A stretch of DNA of 64,000 bases, taken from contig CP053152.1 of NCBI GenBank assembly GCA_014607495.2, positions 12,135,899 through 12,199,898 on the forward strand. Direction: 5' to 3'. The notes below the pieces were generated by a model, which saw only the letters and a list, made by a program, of their open reading frames with translations, did not search any database and had not been told where the DNA came from. Positions 22,451 through 34,000 of this stretch are shown one piece after another (the first letter of the stretch is position 1; every line of letters begins with the position of its first letter). This stretch comes from Carposina sasakii (Eukaryota > Arthropoda > Insecta > Lepidoptera > Carposinidae). The position numbers were made by a program, and so were the translations under genes.

Positions 22451-22551
22451 TATATACACCACTTTGGGGGATAATGGGCGTGACTATTATGTATATATGT
22501 ATATGATTTCAAATTGTTTCGAACATAAATCCCTAAGTTGCCCGCGAATCC

Positions 22552-22600
22552 CTAGCTGTCCCGCGACTTCGTCCGCGTGAAGTAGTGACTTTCGGCAGCA
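22552..22600 (-). mobile_element. Helitron-like 3' end
   Basis: CTAGCTGTCCCGCGACTTCG followed by TCCGCGTGAAGTAG is the complement of a GC-rich hairpin followed by CTAG. The matching internal sequence (AAATCGGTTCAGTAGTTTAG and ACTTTCGCATTTATAAT) appears at 24299-24372. This may be one Helitron of about 1.8 kb that was later entered by the fold-back repeat at 22807. Confidence 0.45.
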
Positions 22601-22806
22601 TTTTAAATTTTTTTAGGCTAATTATTTTGCAAGTAAAACACATGTACATTAAATTAAGTTATTGAGCTTATTTAAGTACATTTTTATATGCGACATTTTT
22701 AGTACGATTTTTACGATTTTTAAAAAAGCTATTTGTTGCATATTGTCCTACTTGATAATCATTATGAAGTTGTACTCGCATATTTGTAGTGAGACAAAAC
22801 TTTTAA

Positions 22807-23417
22807 AAATTTAGGTAAAAAAACCTTTTTAAAAACAAGCTTTTATTTAAATGCGCTAAAAAGAAAAAATAAACTTTTACACTAAAACTTTTACTGTTAA
22901 TTTATAACGTCATTTCAAATTTTACACATTTGACACAATTTATATGTTATAAAAGCTTGTCGCGACATTTAAGTACTCGTATTTACGTTCTTACTTTTAA
23001 ATGTTTATTAGGCAGCATCTTTGTGTTGATGTTTCAGATTTTCCCATATTGTTCCCACGCATATCGAAGAAATATCCGTCGACCCTTCCAGAGCTTCGTG
23101 TAGAAGAGTAAGAGAGTAATATACAAGAGGGTTCGCCCCAGTGCCCCGAGGTGGTATGTTCACGACATCATGTCATCATGCCACTCAGTCCTCGGCACGG
23201 CCTCACCTTGACTTATTAAAAATTTAAAACTAAGAAAGTAAATACGAGTACTTAAATGTCGCGACAAGCTTTTATAACATATAAATTGTGTCAAATGTGT
23301 TAAATTTGAAATGACGTTATAAATTAACAGTAAAAGTTTTAGTGTAAAAGTTTATTTTTTCTTTTTAGCGCATTTAAATAAAAGCTTGTTTTTAAAAAGG
23401 TTTATTTACCTAAATTT
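22807..23417. repeat. long inverted repeat (fold-back), ~205-bp arms
   Basis: The left arm 22807-23010 and right arm 23213-23417 are reverse complements, with two mismatches over the inner 175 bp and a few more at the edges. Shared landmarks are AACAAGCTTTTATTTAAATG, AAAAGCTTGTCGCGACATTT and TACGAGTA. The spacer of about 200 bp (23011-23212) is more GC-rich and has no frame I recognise. The structure resembles a fold-back element or a recent inverted duplication. Confidence 0.8.
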
Positions 23418-23599
23418 TATTTTATACTTTTTAGTTTTCACCTGGTAAGTTCCTAAGTCTGTTCATCTCATTCAACGCATCATTATTGCAAGATCGTTTG
23501 CCAGTTAATTTTGAACAGTCCAGCTCTTCAATGAGGAGCCCTTCTAATGACTTAACCCTACTCAATTGCTTAAAAATATCTGTTTCAAAATAGATTTTC

Positions 23600-23770
23600 A
23601 AGTTTTAGAAGTCCGCCATATTGGATTAAGAGTGACGTCACATTTTTTTTCGAGTTACTCTCAGCTAGCCCTTTAATTTGATACCCATATTGTAGGAATG
23701 CATTAAAAATAATTGGTCCGCCATTGTGGGTATGCCGCCATGTTGGATTTAGAATGACGTCACACTGTTA
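23600..23770. repeat. direct repeat of a GACGTCAC-containing segment
   Basis: GTCCGCCATATTGGATTAAG then AGTGACGTCACA near 23610-23645, and TGCCGCCATGTTGGATTTAG then AATGACGTCACA near 23730-23765, are two related units. They belong to a dispersed repeat that continues to about 23880 (ATTTCAGCCCAATCGGTT). Confidence 0.45.
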
Positions 23771-24555
23771 ATCATGCATTGTCATCCGAACTGAACGTGC
23801 TCACCAAATTTCAGCCCAATCGGTTGAGGGCAAGTGCCTTAAAATTGAGTTGTAAGATTTCACCCGAACAAACATACATTGCAAGTTAAATAAAAGCTTG
23901 TAAAAATGACGTAATTTCCATACAAACTTTCATCTTACATCCCTTTTTTGCATATGGCGCGCAGTGCTTGGCAAGTTTCTTACTTAATTCTCTGTATTGT
24001 TCTGTTCTATATTTTTATTTTCTGAGCCCTAAGCTTTTTTCCGATGTCATCACACAAAATTTTTCACCCCCTATTTTTAGCTCCTTTAGGGTATTCTTTT
24101 ACAAACTTTGAATGTTGTATTTGTTTATATCTAATGAAAAGCCTAAAAAATAAGTTTTAAGCTTCTAGCTTAAAAAATGACGTAATTTCCATACAAACTT
24201 TCATCCACTATTTCAACCACTTACATCTCTTTTTTGCATTAAAAAGTAGCCTATGTCCTTTCTCAGGCTCTAGACTATCTCTGTACCAAATTTCATTTAA
24301 ATCGGTTCAGTAGTTTAGGCGTGATTGCGTAACATAGAGACAGACAGAGTTACTTTCGCATTTATAATCCGAAGGAAGAATTTGAAGATCATACTTTAAT
24401 ACCACTTTGGGGTAGAAGAGTTATAAATAATAATGTGTATTATCCAGCAACTGCAACCTATAACCGATCATAGTTATTTGTTTAGGAGATATTTTTAATT
24501 GCACATCAAATAAATAATCGCCCATCAATTTAATCTCATCTTTTATATACTTTAT

Positions 24556-24775
24556 TACATACATACATACATATAATCACGCCTTTATCCCTTACGGGAT
24601 AGGCAGAGTACCAAGGGCCGATAGAACCACACGGTGCCACTTCTGACCAATTTTGAGGGTATAGTTGAGATATACAAGTTCGGTTAGTAGTGACAGATGG
24701 TCAGCCCATCGCCTACAAAATATCAAGACCCTCTTGTTCCTCTACTGACTTGTACAGTATGCCCTTTAAATACTT
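24556..24775 (+). repeat. (CATA)n-led dispersed repeat, copy 1
   Basis: A short (ACAT)n run leads into AATCACGCCTTTATCCCTTA, then GGATAGGCAGAGTACCAAGG, and ends near ATCAAGACCCTC. The copy at 26609-26790 matches over about 180 bp, and a shorter one lies at 55010-55075. This is a common SINE-like repeat in moth genomes. The head is not clearly a tRNA. Confidence 0.65.
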
Positions 24776-25078
24776 TATTACAGCAATTAAATTATTTTAG
24801 TACAAATAAACTCAATGTTTTACAAAACAACTACAGCAGATAATTCGAAAATACATAATATCAGCCCAACATAAACTGTTTTCCTCGAATACAAGACAAA
24901 TTAATACCTTTTGGTACAAAAATACTACAATCTCATCATAAATACTGACTGCACATCAAATTAACCTTAGTGCACAACTAGTATAAGACGAATGACGTTT
25001 TGTCGGTGTAACAGTTCCCTTTACATACAATGATAAAAATAATAAGTTAGGTTAGGTTAGAGTATGACAAACAACGCA

Positions 25079-25125
25079 CGAGCCGAGCGAGCGGAACGAG
25101 CGTGCCGCGGCAGCTGCCGGCGAAG
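25079..25125 (+). repeat. GCGAGCGAAGCGAGCG motif repeat, copy 2
   Basis: It matches the block at 10396-10445 through GCCGAGCGAGCG and CCGGCGAA. Confidence 0.45.
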
Positions 25126-25129
25126 TTTC

Positions 25130-26600
25130 AGAATCGAATTGATGAAACGATATTTTAGTGTTGATCTCACTCATTATGTTATGTTTTGTTTATTTAGTTC
25201 GGCCTTAGAAAATGGCTTAAAAACAAAAATTTTACCAATAGACGATTTAAAAAAAAAGAGTTACGCTCAAAAAGTTCAAAAACCTGATCAACCCTAATAG
25301 AGAGTCACAAGTGATCCAAAAACCAGCTATGTATCACACAATAACCAATAAGCCAATTTAACTAGTCGATATCGCCCGATACAATTGGCGCGGAAAACAA
25401 ACATTAGGTACGGATAATCAAAATAAAAATGCATTTCCTGCGAGTTATAATATTGTCGTGTACTATAGTACTTGTTCAGCATTCCAGTATTTGCCTGGCT
25501 GTCACCTACACCCTGTAAATTTTTTAATTATATTTACAATTTACGCAGTAAGCAACCCAGTTACAAAATTGATAATACAGGAAAGAAATTAAAATCCCGA
25601 CAATTAATCCCGAAATCAACCAGAATACGGATGGCGACAGAATAAGGACGTCCGCGGCAGATTGCGCTGGTTGCGGGGGGCGCCCCGCAGTTACGTCTAC
25701 CTCAACCCCCTCAAATACCTAAAATTCGTCTATTGGAGCGCCTTAACTACTCGTATCAGCCTGAAACACGCAGAACACATTAGACTTCTAAGTGCGGCGT
25801 GTTCATACAAATACGAAACGAATTTCCTAAATATGACGGACCACCATCTCCAGATGAATTCCCTATAACTTTAGTAGTTTTCTACGTGTCTGTCTGTACC
25901 TATTATACTATAATATATACGAGTATCTGGAGAGCGCCTTATACCAAAACAATATAACAATTTATAATTTTAGCGGCTATCAGAAAAAATGATGAAAACT
26001 TATTTTGAAAGCTTTAAATGATGAAAGCTTACTTTAACTTGAGCAGGTCCACCACCACAAAGTAATCTTTCAAGGTAATTTAATAAAACCACAATATAAA
26101 ATCGATGGCCCCTTTCATGGCTACTTTAAAGGCATTATTGAGGAGCATTTACCTTTATCATTGGAAACAAAAAGCCTAACTGAGGTTGGAATGAAAAACC
26201 ACATCGCTTGTACCTACTTCTCTGTGATCGCTATCATTTAATACTTTTTATTTGCCACTAATAATGTGGTTAAAGGCTATATGAGTAGTAAGATATTTTA
26301 TAAAAAAATATATTTTGATCCTTCGTCGGTCAAAAACATGAACCAGTGGTTACCGTAGCACTTTGCTAGCCACAGCATTGTAAGAACGCTTAGGGCTGAA
26401 TTTTCCTACCGTCAAATAGCCTATCTGAAGAATAGAGTTGATGCTGTCTCTATCATGATCAAGTTTAAGAGAAAGACAACATAAACTTTATTCTTTTGAT
26501 AGGCTATCTGACGTTTGAAAAAATCGGCGCTTATTCATAAAAAGTTATACGAGGTTTGCTCGTAATATTCTGTAAAATTTTCCATACCAAATATCACTTT
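25130..26600. other. intergenic, no gene seen
   Basis: No supported exon. A GC-rich spot GCGGGGGGCGCCCCGC at about 25674 is a short perfect palindrome-like stretch. No repeat family was recognised elsewhere here. Confidence 0.4.
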
Positions 26601-26608
26601 AAAAAATT

Positions 26609-26790
26609 ATACATACATATACATATAATCACGCCTTTATCCCTTACGGGGTAGGCAGAGCACCAAGGGCCGATAAAACCACATGGTACCACTTCTGACC
26701 AATTTTGAGGGTATAGTTGAGATGTACAAGTTTGGTTAGTAGTTACAGGTGGTCAGCCCATCGCCTACAAAACACCAAGACCCTTAAATA
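26609..26790 (+). repeat. (CATA)n-led dispersed repeat, copy 2
   Basis: It carries the same blocks as 24556-24775: AATCACGCCTTTATCCCTTA, GGGTAGGCAGAGCACCAAGG and TGGTCAGCCCATCGCCTAC. Confidence 0.65.
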
Positions 26791-26858
26791 TCATATAATC
26801 TTATTAGAAGAAGATTATTAAAAAAATATTAATAAACAAAAAAAAGGAAAAAATCCTT

Positions 26859-27000
26859 CACCCGAGTGGGAATCGAACCCACGACCACTGCAAACCGTGC
26901 CAGCTGCTATAACCACTAAGCCACCGGGTCAATTACTCGGATGACGAATTTTACCATATTTTTTCTAAATTACATATTGGCAACTTTAAAGTTTGAAAGA
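26859..27000 (-). repeat. tRNA-derived SINE, copy 2
   Basis: On the minus strand the core reads GACCCGGTGGCTTAGTGG with a near-perfect A box, and GGGTTCGATTCCCACTCGG with a B box. The non-tRNA leader (ATTCGTCATCCGAGTAATT and GCCAATATGTAATTTAG) is shared with 4370-4515. Confidence 0.7.
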
Positions 27001-27402
27001 TATAATTAATCAGATATAAGATATATATAATTTGGGCTTAGTGTATGAAAACTCGACAGGGTTGTACTTTGGTTCTAAATCTGAAACCATTAATGTTATT
27101 ATCGTTATGTACATACGTTATTTTATTAATAAGTTATGAATAATTCAAAACATTGAAAATGTTATTGTATAGAAATAGTTCTCTTTAAAGCATAACAGGC
27201 AATAAGAACTACACTATAAGGTAGATTTATACGTTAATATTTTGGGAAATGTAGTTTTAATTAATGCATTCAACTACTTATCACCAAAATAATGAGTATG
27301 ATTACTGCATGCAAATACGTGTCGCAGTCACAAAATGTGGAGTTCCGTAGTTCCACGTTACAAAATGCGGGTTACTTTATTATAGTCCGTTTCATAGAAT
27401 AA

Positions 27403-27620
27403 AGGCTCGAGCACACCGGATGCGTTTGCGTACACGTAAGCGTAGACGTACACGTACCTCTGAGTTTAATGTATAGAACTGTCACCGCTTGACGTCTATG
27501 CTTACGTCTACGCATACGCATTCGGTCTGCCCGTGCCTATACAGTTCTATACACTACAACTCAGAGGTACGTATATGTCTACGCTTACGTGCACGCACAC
27601 GCATCCGGTGTGCTCGAGCC
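27403..27620. mobile_element. palindromic hexamer-rich MITE, copy 1
   Basis: The ends are AGGCTCGAGCACACCGGATG and its reverse complement, flanked by TAA on both sides. That is the 3-bp target duplication of PIF/Harbinger elements. The arms pair for about 80 bp. Within them run degenerate 6-bp units around CGTA (GCGTACACGTAAGCGTAGAC). The element is 218 bp with no coding capacity. Copies at 49781-50007 and 54773-54955 support it as a family. Confidence 0.75.
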
Positions 27621-27650
27621 TTAACACTATACTCTATTTACATGACGCAG

Positions 27651-27765
27651 TGGACGCCCGCGACTTGGTCCGCGTGGACTGCAGAAAAAACAAAATGTCA
27701 AAATTATCCGGGATAAAAATATTTTCCCGGGATAAAGTCCTATGTGTTATTCTGATATAGTAGTT
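27651..27765 (-). mobile_element. Helitron-like fragment, 3' end
   Basis: GTGGACGCCCGCGACTTGGT and ATTATCCGGGATAAAAATAT are the 3' hairpin region and adjoining sequence of the Helitron family whose complete copy is 49172-49426. Confidence 0.6.
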
Positions 27766-27963
27766 TAACGTAAAATGTTTGTTGCTCAACATCCTTTTCA
27801 TTACAGTTTTCCCATGATACGATTAAAGCTTGTTTGCTAGACGGATAGAGGGACGAAATTGCGAAACTTGAGAATCTTTTTTACCACGGATTTCTAAATT
27901 TGTAGCGAATTATATCGTGTCGATATTGATTAATTTGGAGTTCGATTAGGATTTTAGTTCAGT

Positions 27964-27973
27964 TATATATAAA
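27964..27973 (+). promoter_or_regulatory. TATA-like box of the cysteine-protease gene
   Basis: TATATATAAA lies 50-60 bp before the chosen ATG at 28023. A CAGT initiator-like tetramer at about 28011 would fit a start just upstream of that ATG. No experimental support is visible. Confidence 0.4.
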
Positions 27974-28022
27974 TCGAATATCTGTAGTAAATTATATGCA
28001 AACAAGTGAGCAGTCTAGCTCA

Positions 28023-31000
28023 ATGCAGTTGTTGAAGATGTTAATACTTTGTATTTTGTTAGTTTTGCCGGTAACATTTTGTGGTAAGATGATTTTTATT
28101 TTTTATAATAATATGTGCTACCCACAACGAGGGAAAAGAAAAGGGCATATTAGCAAAAGCTAAACGTTCACTAGGGTTGACTCAAGTTAAACTGTTTCAA
28201 AATAGAGTGAAAAGATAAAATAATTTAAAACTCTTGCCCTAATCAATATTAATTAACTTGATATTTCCCTTTAGGAGTTGATTTTGTAGTGTATCCTTTA
28301 ATATAATATCTGGGTTTAATGTTAAAGTTCTGGGTTGAAAGTTAAAAAAAACTTATGCTAATTAAAATATATTTGTTATTCTATTCCTGTAGATGCCATT
28401 AACTCGACTGAACGTAATAAGTTACAATGGAATGAAACACATACCGTACAGGTGGAAGAATTAGATTTGATGACAGGATTTACTCGAAAATATGTATATT
28501 GGTAAGAATATCCAGTTATTTTTATAAATGGTTAGAGTAAATAGCAACCACCCTTTCCGATATAAAGGCTTTCTTGTCCAAGATTTGCATACCAATAATA
28601 TTTTTCTATTAGATATATGATTTTTGTACGGGTTTTATTGATAGCCCGTAAATTTTAGATGCCAAGCATGTGAGTTTTTGTCGTACTAAATGCCATATAA
28701 TTAAGTAGGTACCTACCAATAATCTACCATTTGATTATTAATATTTTCTTCTTTACTTTGTATACAGGATGTTAACACCCTAGTTGCTAAAAGTTAGCTT
28801 TGATATTACTTACTTATAACGCATCTACTTTTTTCCAGGGGTGATAAAAAGAACTCAAGGGTAGATTACAATGACGGCCACAAAATTATATTGGTCGTCA
28901 ATGGCAGCCACTTATCGGTACGTGCGTGATTATATTATAAAAATACATAATTATGCTATATTGTACACATATATTTTAGCCGTGGATTAAATTACCGGTA
29001 AAGAAATCGGTGGGTAAATTTGGAATAGCCCAAATATTTTGAGATAATAAAAGTTCATATAAATAAGCGTTTATTCCCGGTCATCTTCACCTTGTCGTCC
29101 CCATTGGGGACGAGTGGGAAAAAATGTTTCATTCGTCCCCAGCAACAGTGACGATTAGATCTTTTTATTTAATAAGAGATTTCACGGATTGTTAAATGAG
29201 CAAGCCTGAACAATGTTTTTATTTAAAATATGTTTAAAAGACTGAGGTAATCGTCACCACCGGGGACGAACGAAACTTTTTTTTTCCATTCGTCCTCAGT
29301 GGGGACGACAGAATGGGGACTACCGGGATTTAACGTAAATAAGTACTTATAAAAGCGATCTTGTTAAACGTTATTTTATCTATTATTTGTTCATACTTGC
29401 AATATATCGCATGATTTAGCTATGGTTTTTAAATAAATAAAAAATATTAAATTTAGCACAGCATTAGGTAATTAGTATTCGATAAAATTTTAGATATATC
29501 CGAAAACTACAGATTACCAGTTGGAGGTAACGACGGTTTGCGTCAATGATACAAATGAATATGGTTCACCTAACCAACGAGTTTTGCCTAAAACTGCCCG
29601 TTTCACAAATATTACTGGTAAGTATTAAATACCTAAGTATTCATTTTGTCTATGAAGAGAGCAGATTAACCCAATTGAAGAAAAAGGACAGCAAAAAGAA
29701 CACAACATCTCATCAATATTAATATACACATACTTCCTTATTCTATGACACATACATACGTCCGTGCTCCCATAACGCGACAGCCAGCACTGCAGGATTA
29801 TAAAGGAGATCCTGCAGCCACGTTTAACATAGCGAGGACAGATGTAAAATGATCAGTGACAAGTTGCTAGTTTATCGCCTGATGGAATACCCATATTCCT
29901 TAGTAGACTCTTACGACATGCACGGAACGTGATATAGCTGATATACGAGTATTCTAGTGAAGCCCCGCATCATCACAGTTAATTCATCAAAGTCAGTCGA
30001 ATAATTTGAAGGATTCTACTCACAAAAACTGCCTAATCTCTCACTTGAGGTTTTGGATTAATAGATAAGTAAGAAACACCTTGTATATAACTTAACTTCC
30101 ATATTATTTTGCAGGATATGTAAATATTTACGATAAAACTTGCGCAGAATTTCATGACGTTGACAATGATTCCAGAAAAAAAATATGGGCATATTTTAGT
30201 TCCGAATTAAAATCCTGGGTACCAGTAAAGTAAGTATTTATTTAAAACTAGTGGACGCCCGCGACTCCGTCCGCGTGGACTACAGAAAAAACAAAATGTC
30301 GAAATTATCCGGGATAAAAACATTTTACCGGGATAAAAAAGTAGCCTATACGTTAAGTGGGACCTGTCACAATATATTCCTGAAAACTGCATCGAAATCG
30401 GTTCAGCCGTTTCTGAAATTAGCGTGCACAAACGCACAGACAAACAGACAAGCCGAAAACAGACGAACCGACAAACAGACAAAAATTCCAAATTTCATCG
30501 TTTTGGGTTCTATTGCGTTGATAAAGGTCTCCTATAATATTTTTTCTAATATATCTTCAATGTACAGAGAACGATCCGTTACATTTTTATTATATGTATA
30601 GAAAATAGAAATATGCAGCTAGTTTATTCGGCTAATTACTGGCAATATTTACTTTTAGGTTCGAGAAAAAGATATACAATAGCTTTGGTGACAAAAAGCT
30701 GCATGAAATCCACCTATATAGCAACTTCAGTACTAAATTTAATAAAAACGTTTTCAACATTCTGAAAAAGAGTAAGTACCTCTATAATATTATAAATAAA
30801 GTGAGATATTACGAGATAAAATTTGCACTTATGTTTGGATCCTTGAAATTTTCTGGAAAACTAGATAGGCGACTATTAATTTTTCAAAATTTCATTATAC
30901 TGTTACAAAGCTTAATGTCCACAAGTAGCCTAGGTAAAGAGGTTTCCAAAGATTGTTTTGAAGATTTTATCAGGTTTCTCGGAGGTATGTTTGGAACTTA

Positions 31001-34000
31001 CTTTTATACTACTATCTACTATAATACTTTGTAAGTTTACTAACAAACATAATTTAATTAATTTGCTTTTAATAAAATAGGATTTTGTACCTTTTTCAAC
31101 TACATAGGTACCTACTAATCTTATAATTCTGCAGATAAGTCAATATCTTGTGAGGATGAAGAATCAAAGATGAATGATTTAGATATAGCTTTTAAGTCGT
31201 AAGTATCAATTTTTCATTTCATTTTCATTTTTCATTTTCATTTCAGGGTGTTTATTGGTTACCACCCTTAACGAAGGGTACGTACTCTATACATCAAATA
31301 AAGTAAGTTTATGCCAAAAAAAATACTGGGAAACGGTGTAAATTTTTTTGAATTTAAAAAAAAATACTTGATCGGGCGAAATGTATAATGTTCAGTGTTT
31401 ATGCTAGTTTTTTCATAGACAGATATTAATTATTTCTCGTGATCTTGCTACACGCGTCAATGTGCATTTATGCAGAAAAACGCAGTCTATTTACTCAACT
31501 TGGGACCCTAATATTTTGGAAACCAGACACTTCCCAGGTATGCTTCCATGGAGAAAAATTATCGTGATGATGAGGAGATTCCGTAGTTTTCGGTAACGTT
31601 GACGACCAAAAATCACCCTGTATGTTTTTGTTATCTATCTAGAATTTTTAGAGTCCATATAACCCTCCACCTTAATCTTTGATATGATTTATAGCTGAAA
31701 ATAAAATAATAATTTATGGGTATAATATATTAAAATGAAGTATGAATTAATTCCAGATTTATAAAAATGCATGGAAAAGAATATGCAGATGATAAAGAAC
31801 ACGCTATGCGGAAAAATATATATCGTGAAAATGTGAAGTAAGTTTATGTGATTTTAACCAGTCAATATTTTAATTATGTATCTACAATATACCTACCGAT
31901 ACCCAAAATATAACTTCTCCCTCGAAAACATTTTTTAAATAAAAAAATATTCATGCTTGCTTGCATGCATGCAAAATTTCATAAAAATCGGTCAACCCGT
32001 TTTGGAGGAATATGGTTATTAACATTGTGACACGAGAATTTTATATACAAGACTCCATGTATCAAACTTATAGGTGGATAACTGAAACAAACAAAAAGAA
32101 CTTGGGATTCAAGTTAGCAATCAATAAGTTCTCTGACAGAACCCAAGAAGAGATGAAAACGCATCGAGGTTTTATGAGATCTAGCCCTAAAAGAGTGGGA
32201 AACATTCCCTTTCCATACACGGAATCAGAACTGCGCAAAGCGAAATACTTGCTACCCAAAAATTATGATCTTCGTCTGCTGGGATTTGTATCACCGGTTG
32301 AGGGTAAGCAATCTCCGTTGTCTAAAAGAGGACATGATTTAGTTATTTACGTCTAGACAAAAGTTTAAATTTTATTTTAGTGAGTTGAAGGTTGCAAAGG
32401 ATTTCCAGTAGATGTCTTTAATCACCTATATATAGGTATGCGTACCTTTAGAACTGAGATTAAGACTCTGGTTACGTTGTGGCATTATGCCGCAAGAGTC
32501 ATCATCTTCATCGTTTATTTATGGTGTCAACGAAATATGGTTTCCTTCGAGTCTCATTCAGGATTTGGCATCTACCGCTACCTGACGCAAACCCTTCTTG
32601 GGTATAGTAATGTTAGAATATACATGAAATTAATTCAGTGGTGACTAGGATCGAGCCTACGCCTTCGGATTGAAAAGCACACAGCTGAACCATGCGCCAT
32701 CATGTAAAGGTAGTCTTATTTCAGCAAGTCATAGTAGTACTTATGATGCTTGTATGCATCCTAACGTACGAAAATGAGGCTATTAAATTATTTTTTATAT
32801 TTTAAATACAAGTAATTTTGCATATTTCAGATCAAGGGAACTGTGGGAGCTGTTATGCTTTCGCCACGACCGGTGTGATGGAAGGGGCACTAGCGCGGCT
32901 AAACGGAGGACGAATGCTCAAGCTTAGTCAACAGGCTCTTATTGACTGCTCTTCAGTGTAAGTGTTTCGACTCTTCCTTCTTTTCACTATATACATACTG
33001 CTGTATCCCCAAAAATGGGAGAGCCAAAACCCCAAGATCACGAAGAAAATCCTGCAGTCAGGTTTAGCATGGCGAGGAGAAAATGTAGATCAGTCATCCA
33101 TCTTTCTTATCGTATAAAGGAACACCCTTAGTTCCTTAGTCGACTTTTACGACATGCAGGGAAGGCAACACTGCATGTCGTAAAAGTCGCTACTAACACT
33201 ATTTTAGTTAAAATTTAAACAGGGCTGGCAATGCAGGCTGTAACGGTGGAACTGACGATAACGTGTACGATTTCATTAAAGCAATAGGAATGCCAACAGT
33301 GGAAGATTACAGCGTGTATAAAATGGAGGTAACAATAATAATTTATTTATCCATAATAATAATAATAAGGCCGCAGGGCAGCTTTGTGGCGAAGTGTTGG
33401 TGATTGGCGTCACCACGGACCCGAGTTCAGGGGCTACTTTACCATCTTTGGCCCTCGACTCTTAGCTTGCCTTCATTGGCCGGCTAGGAGTGAACAGCGC
33501 AAGAGCGGAACCTTTGCTCCAGGGTGGAAGTGTAAAATGTCATAACGCCGGGGGTAACTGACGTTCACGCCCCGCAGTCTCACCTCTCTGCACCCTTAGC
33601 CGCCCGTGCCGGTGTTACCTCCCCAGCATGCGCCACTTATGGGAAGCCCACCTCATGGCCTTAAATTACGGGCGGCAAGTCACCGCCTGCCACTTCACAA
33701 TTTTGGGACTAGATTGTAAAGGCTGGCGTCCGATAGTCTCCCTATATTAAATAGCCCTTATCCAGCTACCCAACATTCAACCCCATAGCCCATGACCTTA
33801 GTTTTCCATCGCACGACTTAGATCTGCACTCCAATAGTCTTTGCACATGGTGGGGACCATCACCGGGTGTGTCATATTGTGCGCTCGGTGATGGTATCCG
33901 CTATGTGTATTCCATACCATATTAATGCTCTCTTAAAAGGGCCTCTACATCTTGGCTACGGCCCGATGCACGCCTCTCAAAGGACCGGGACTCTATAGTC

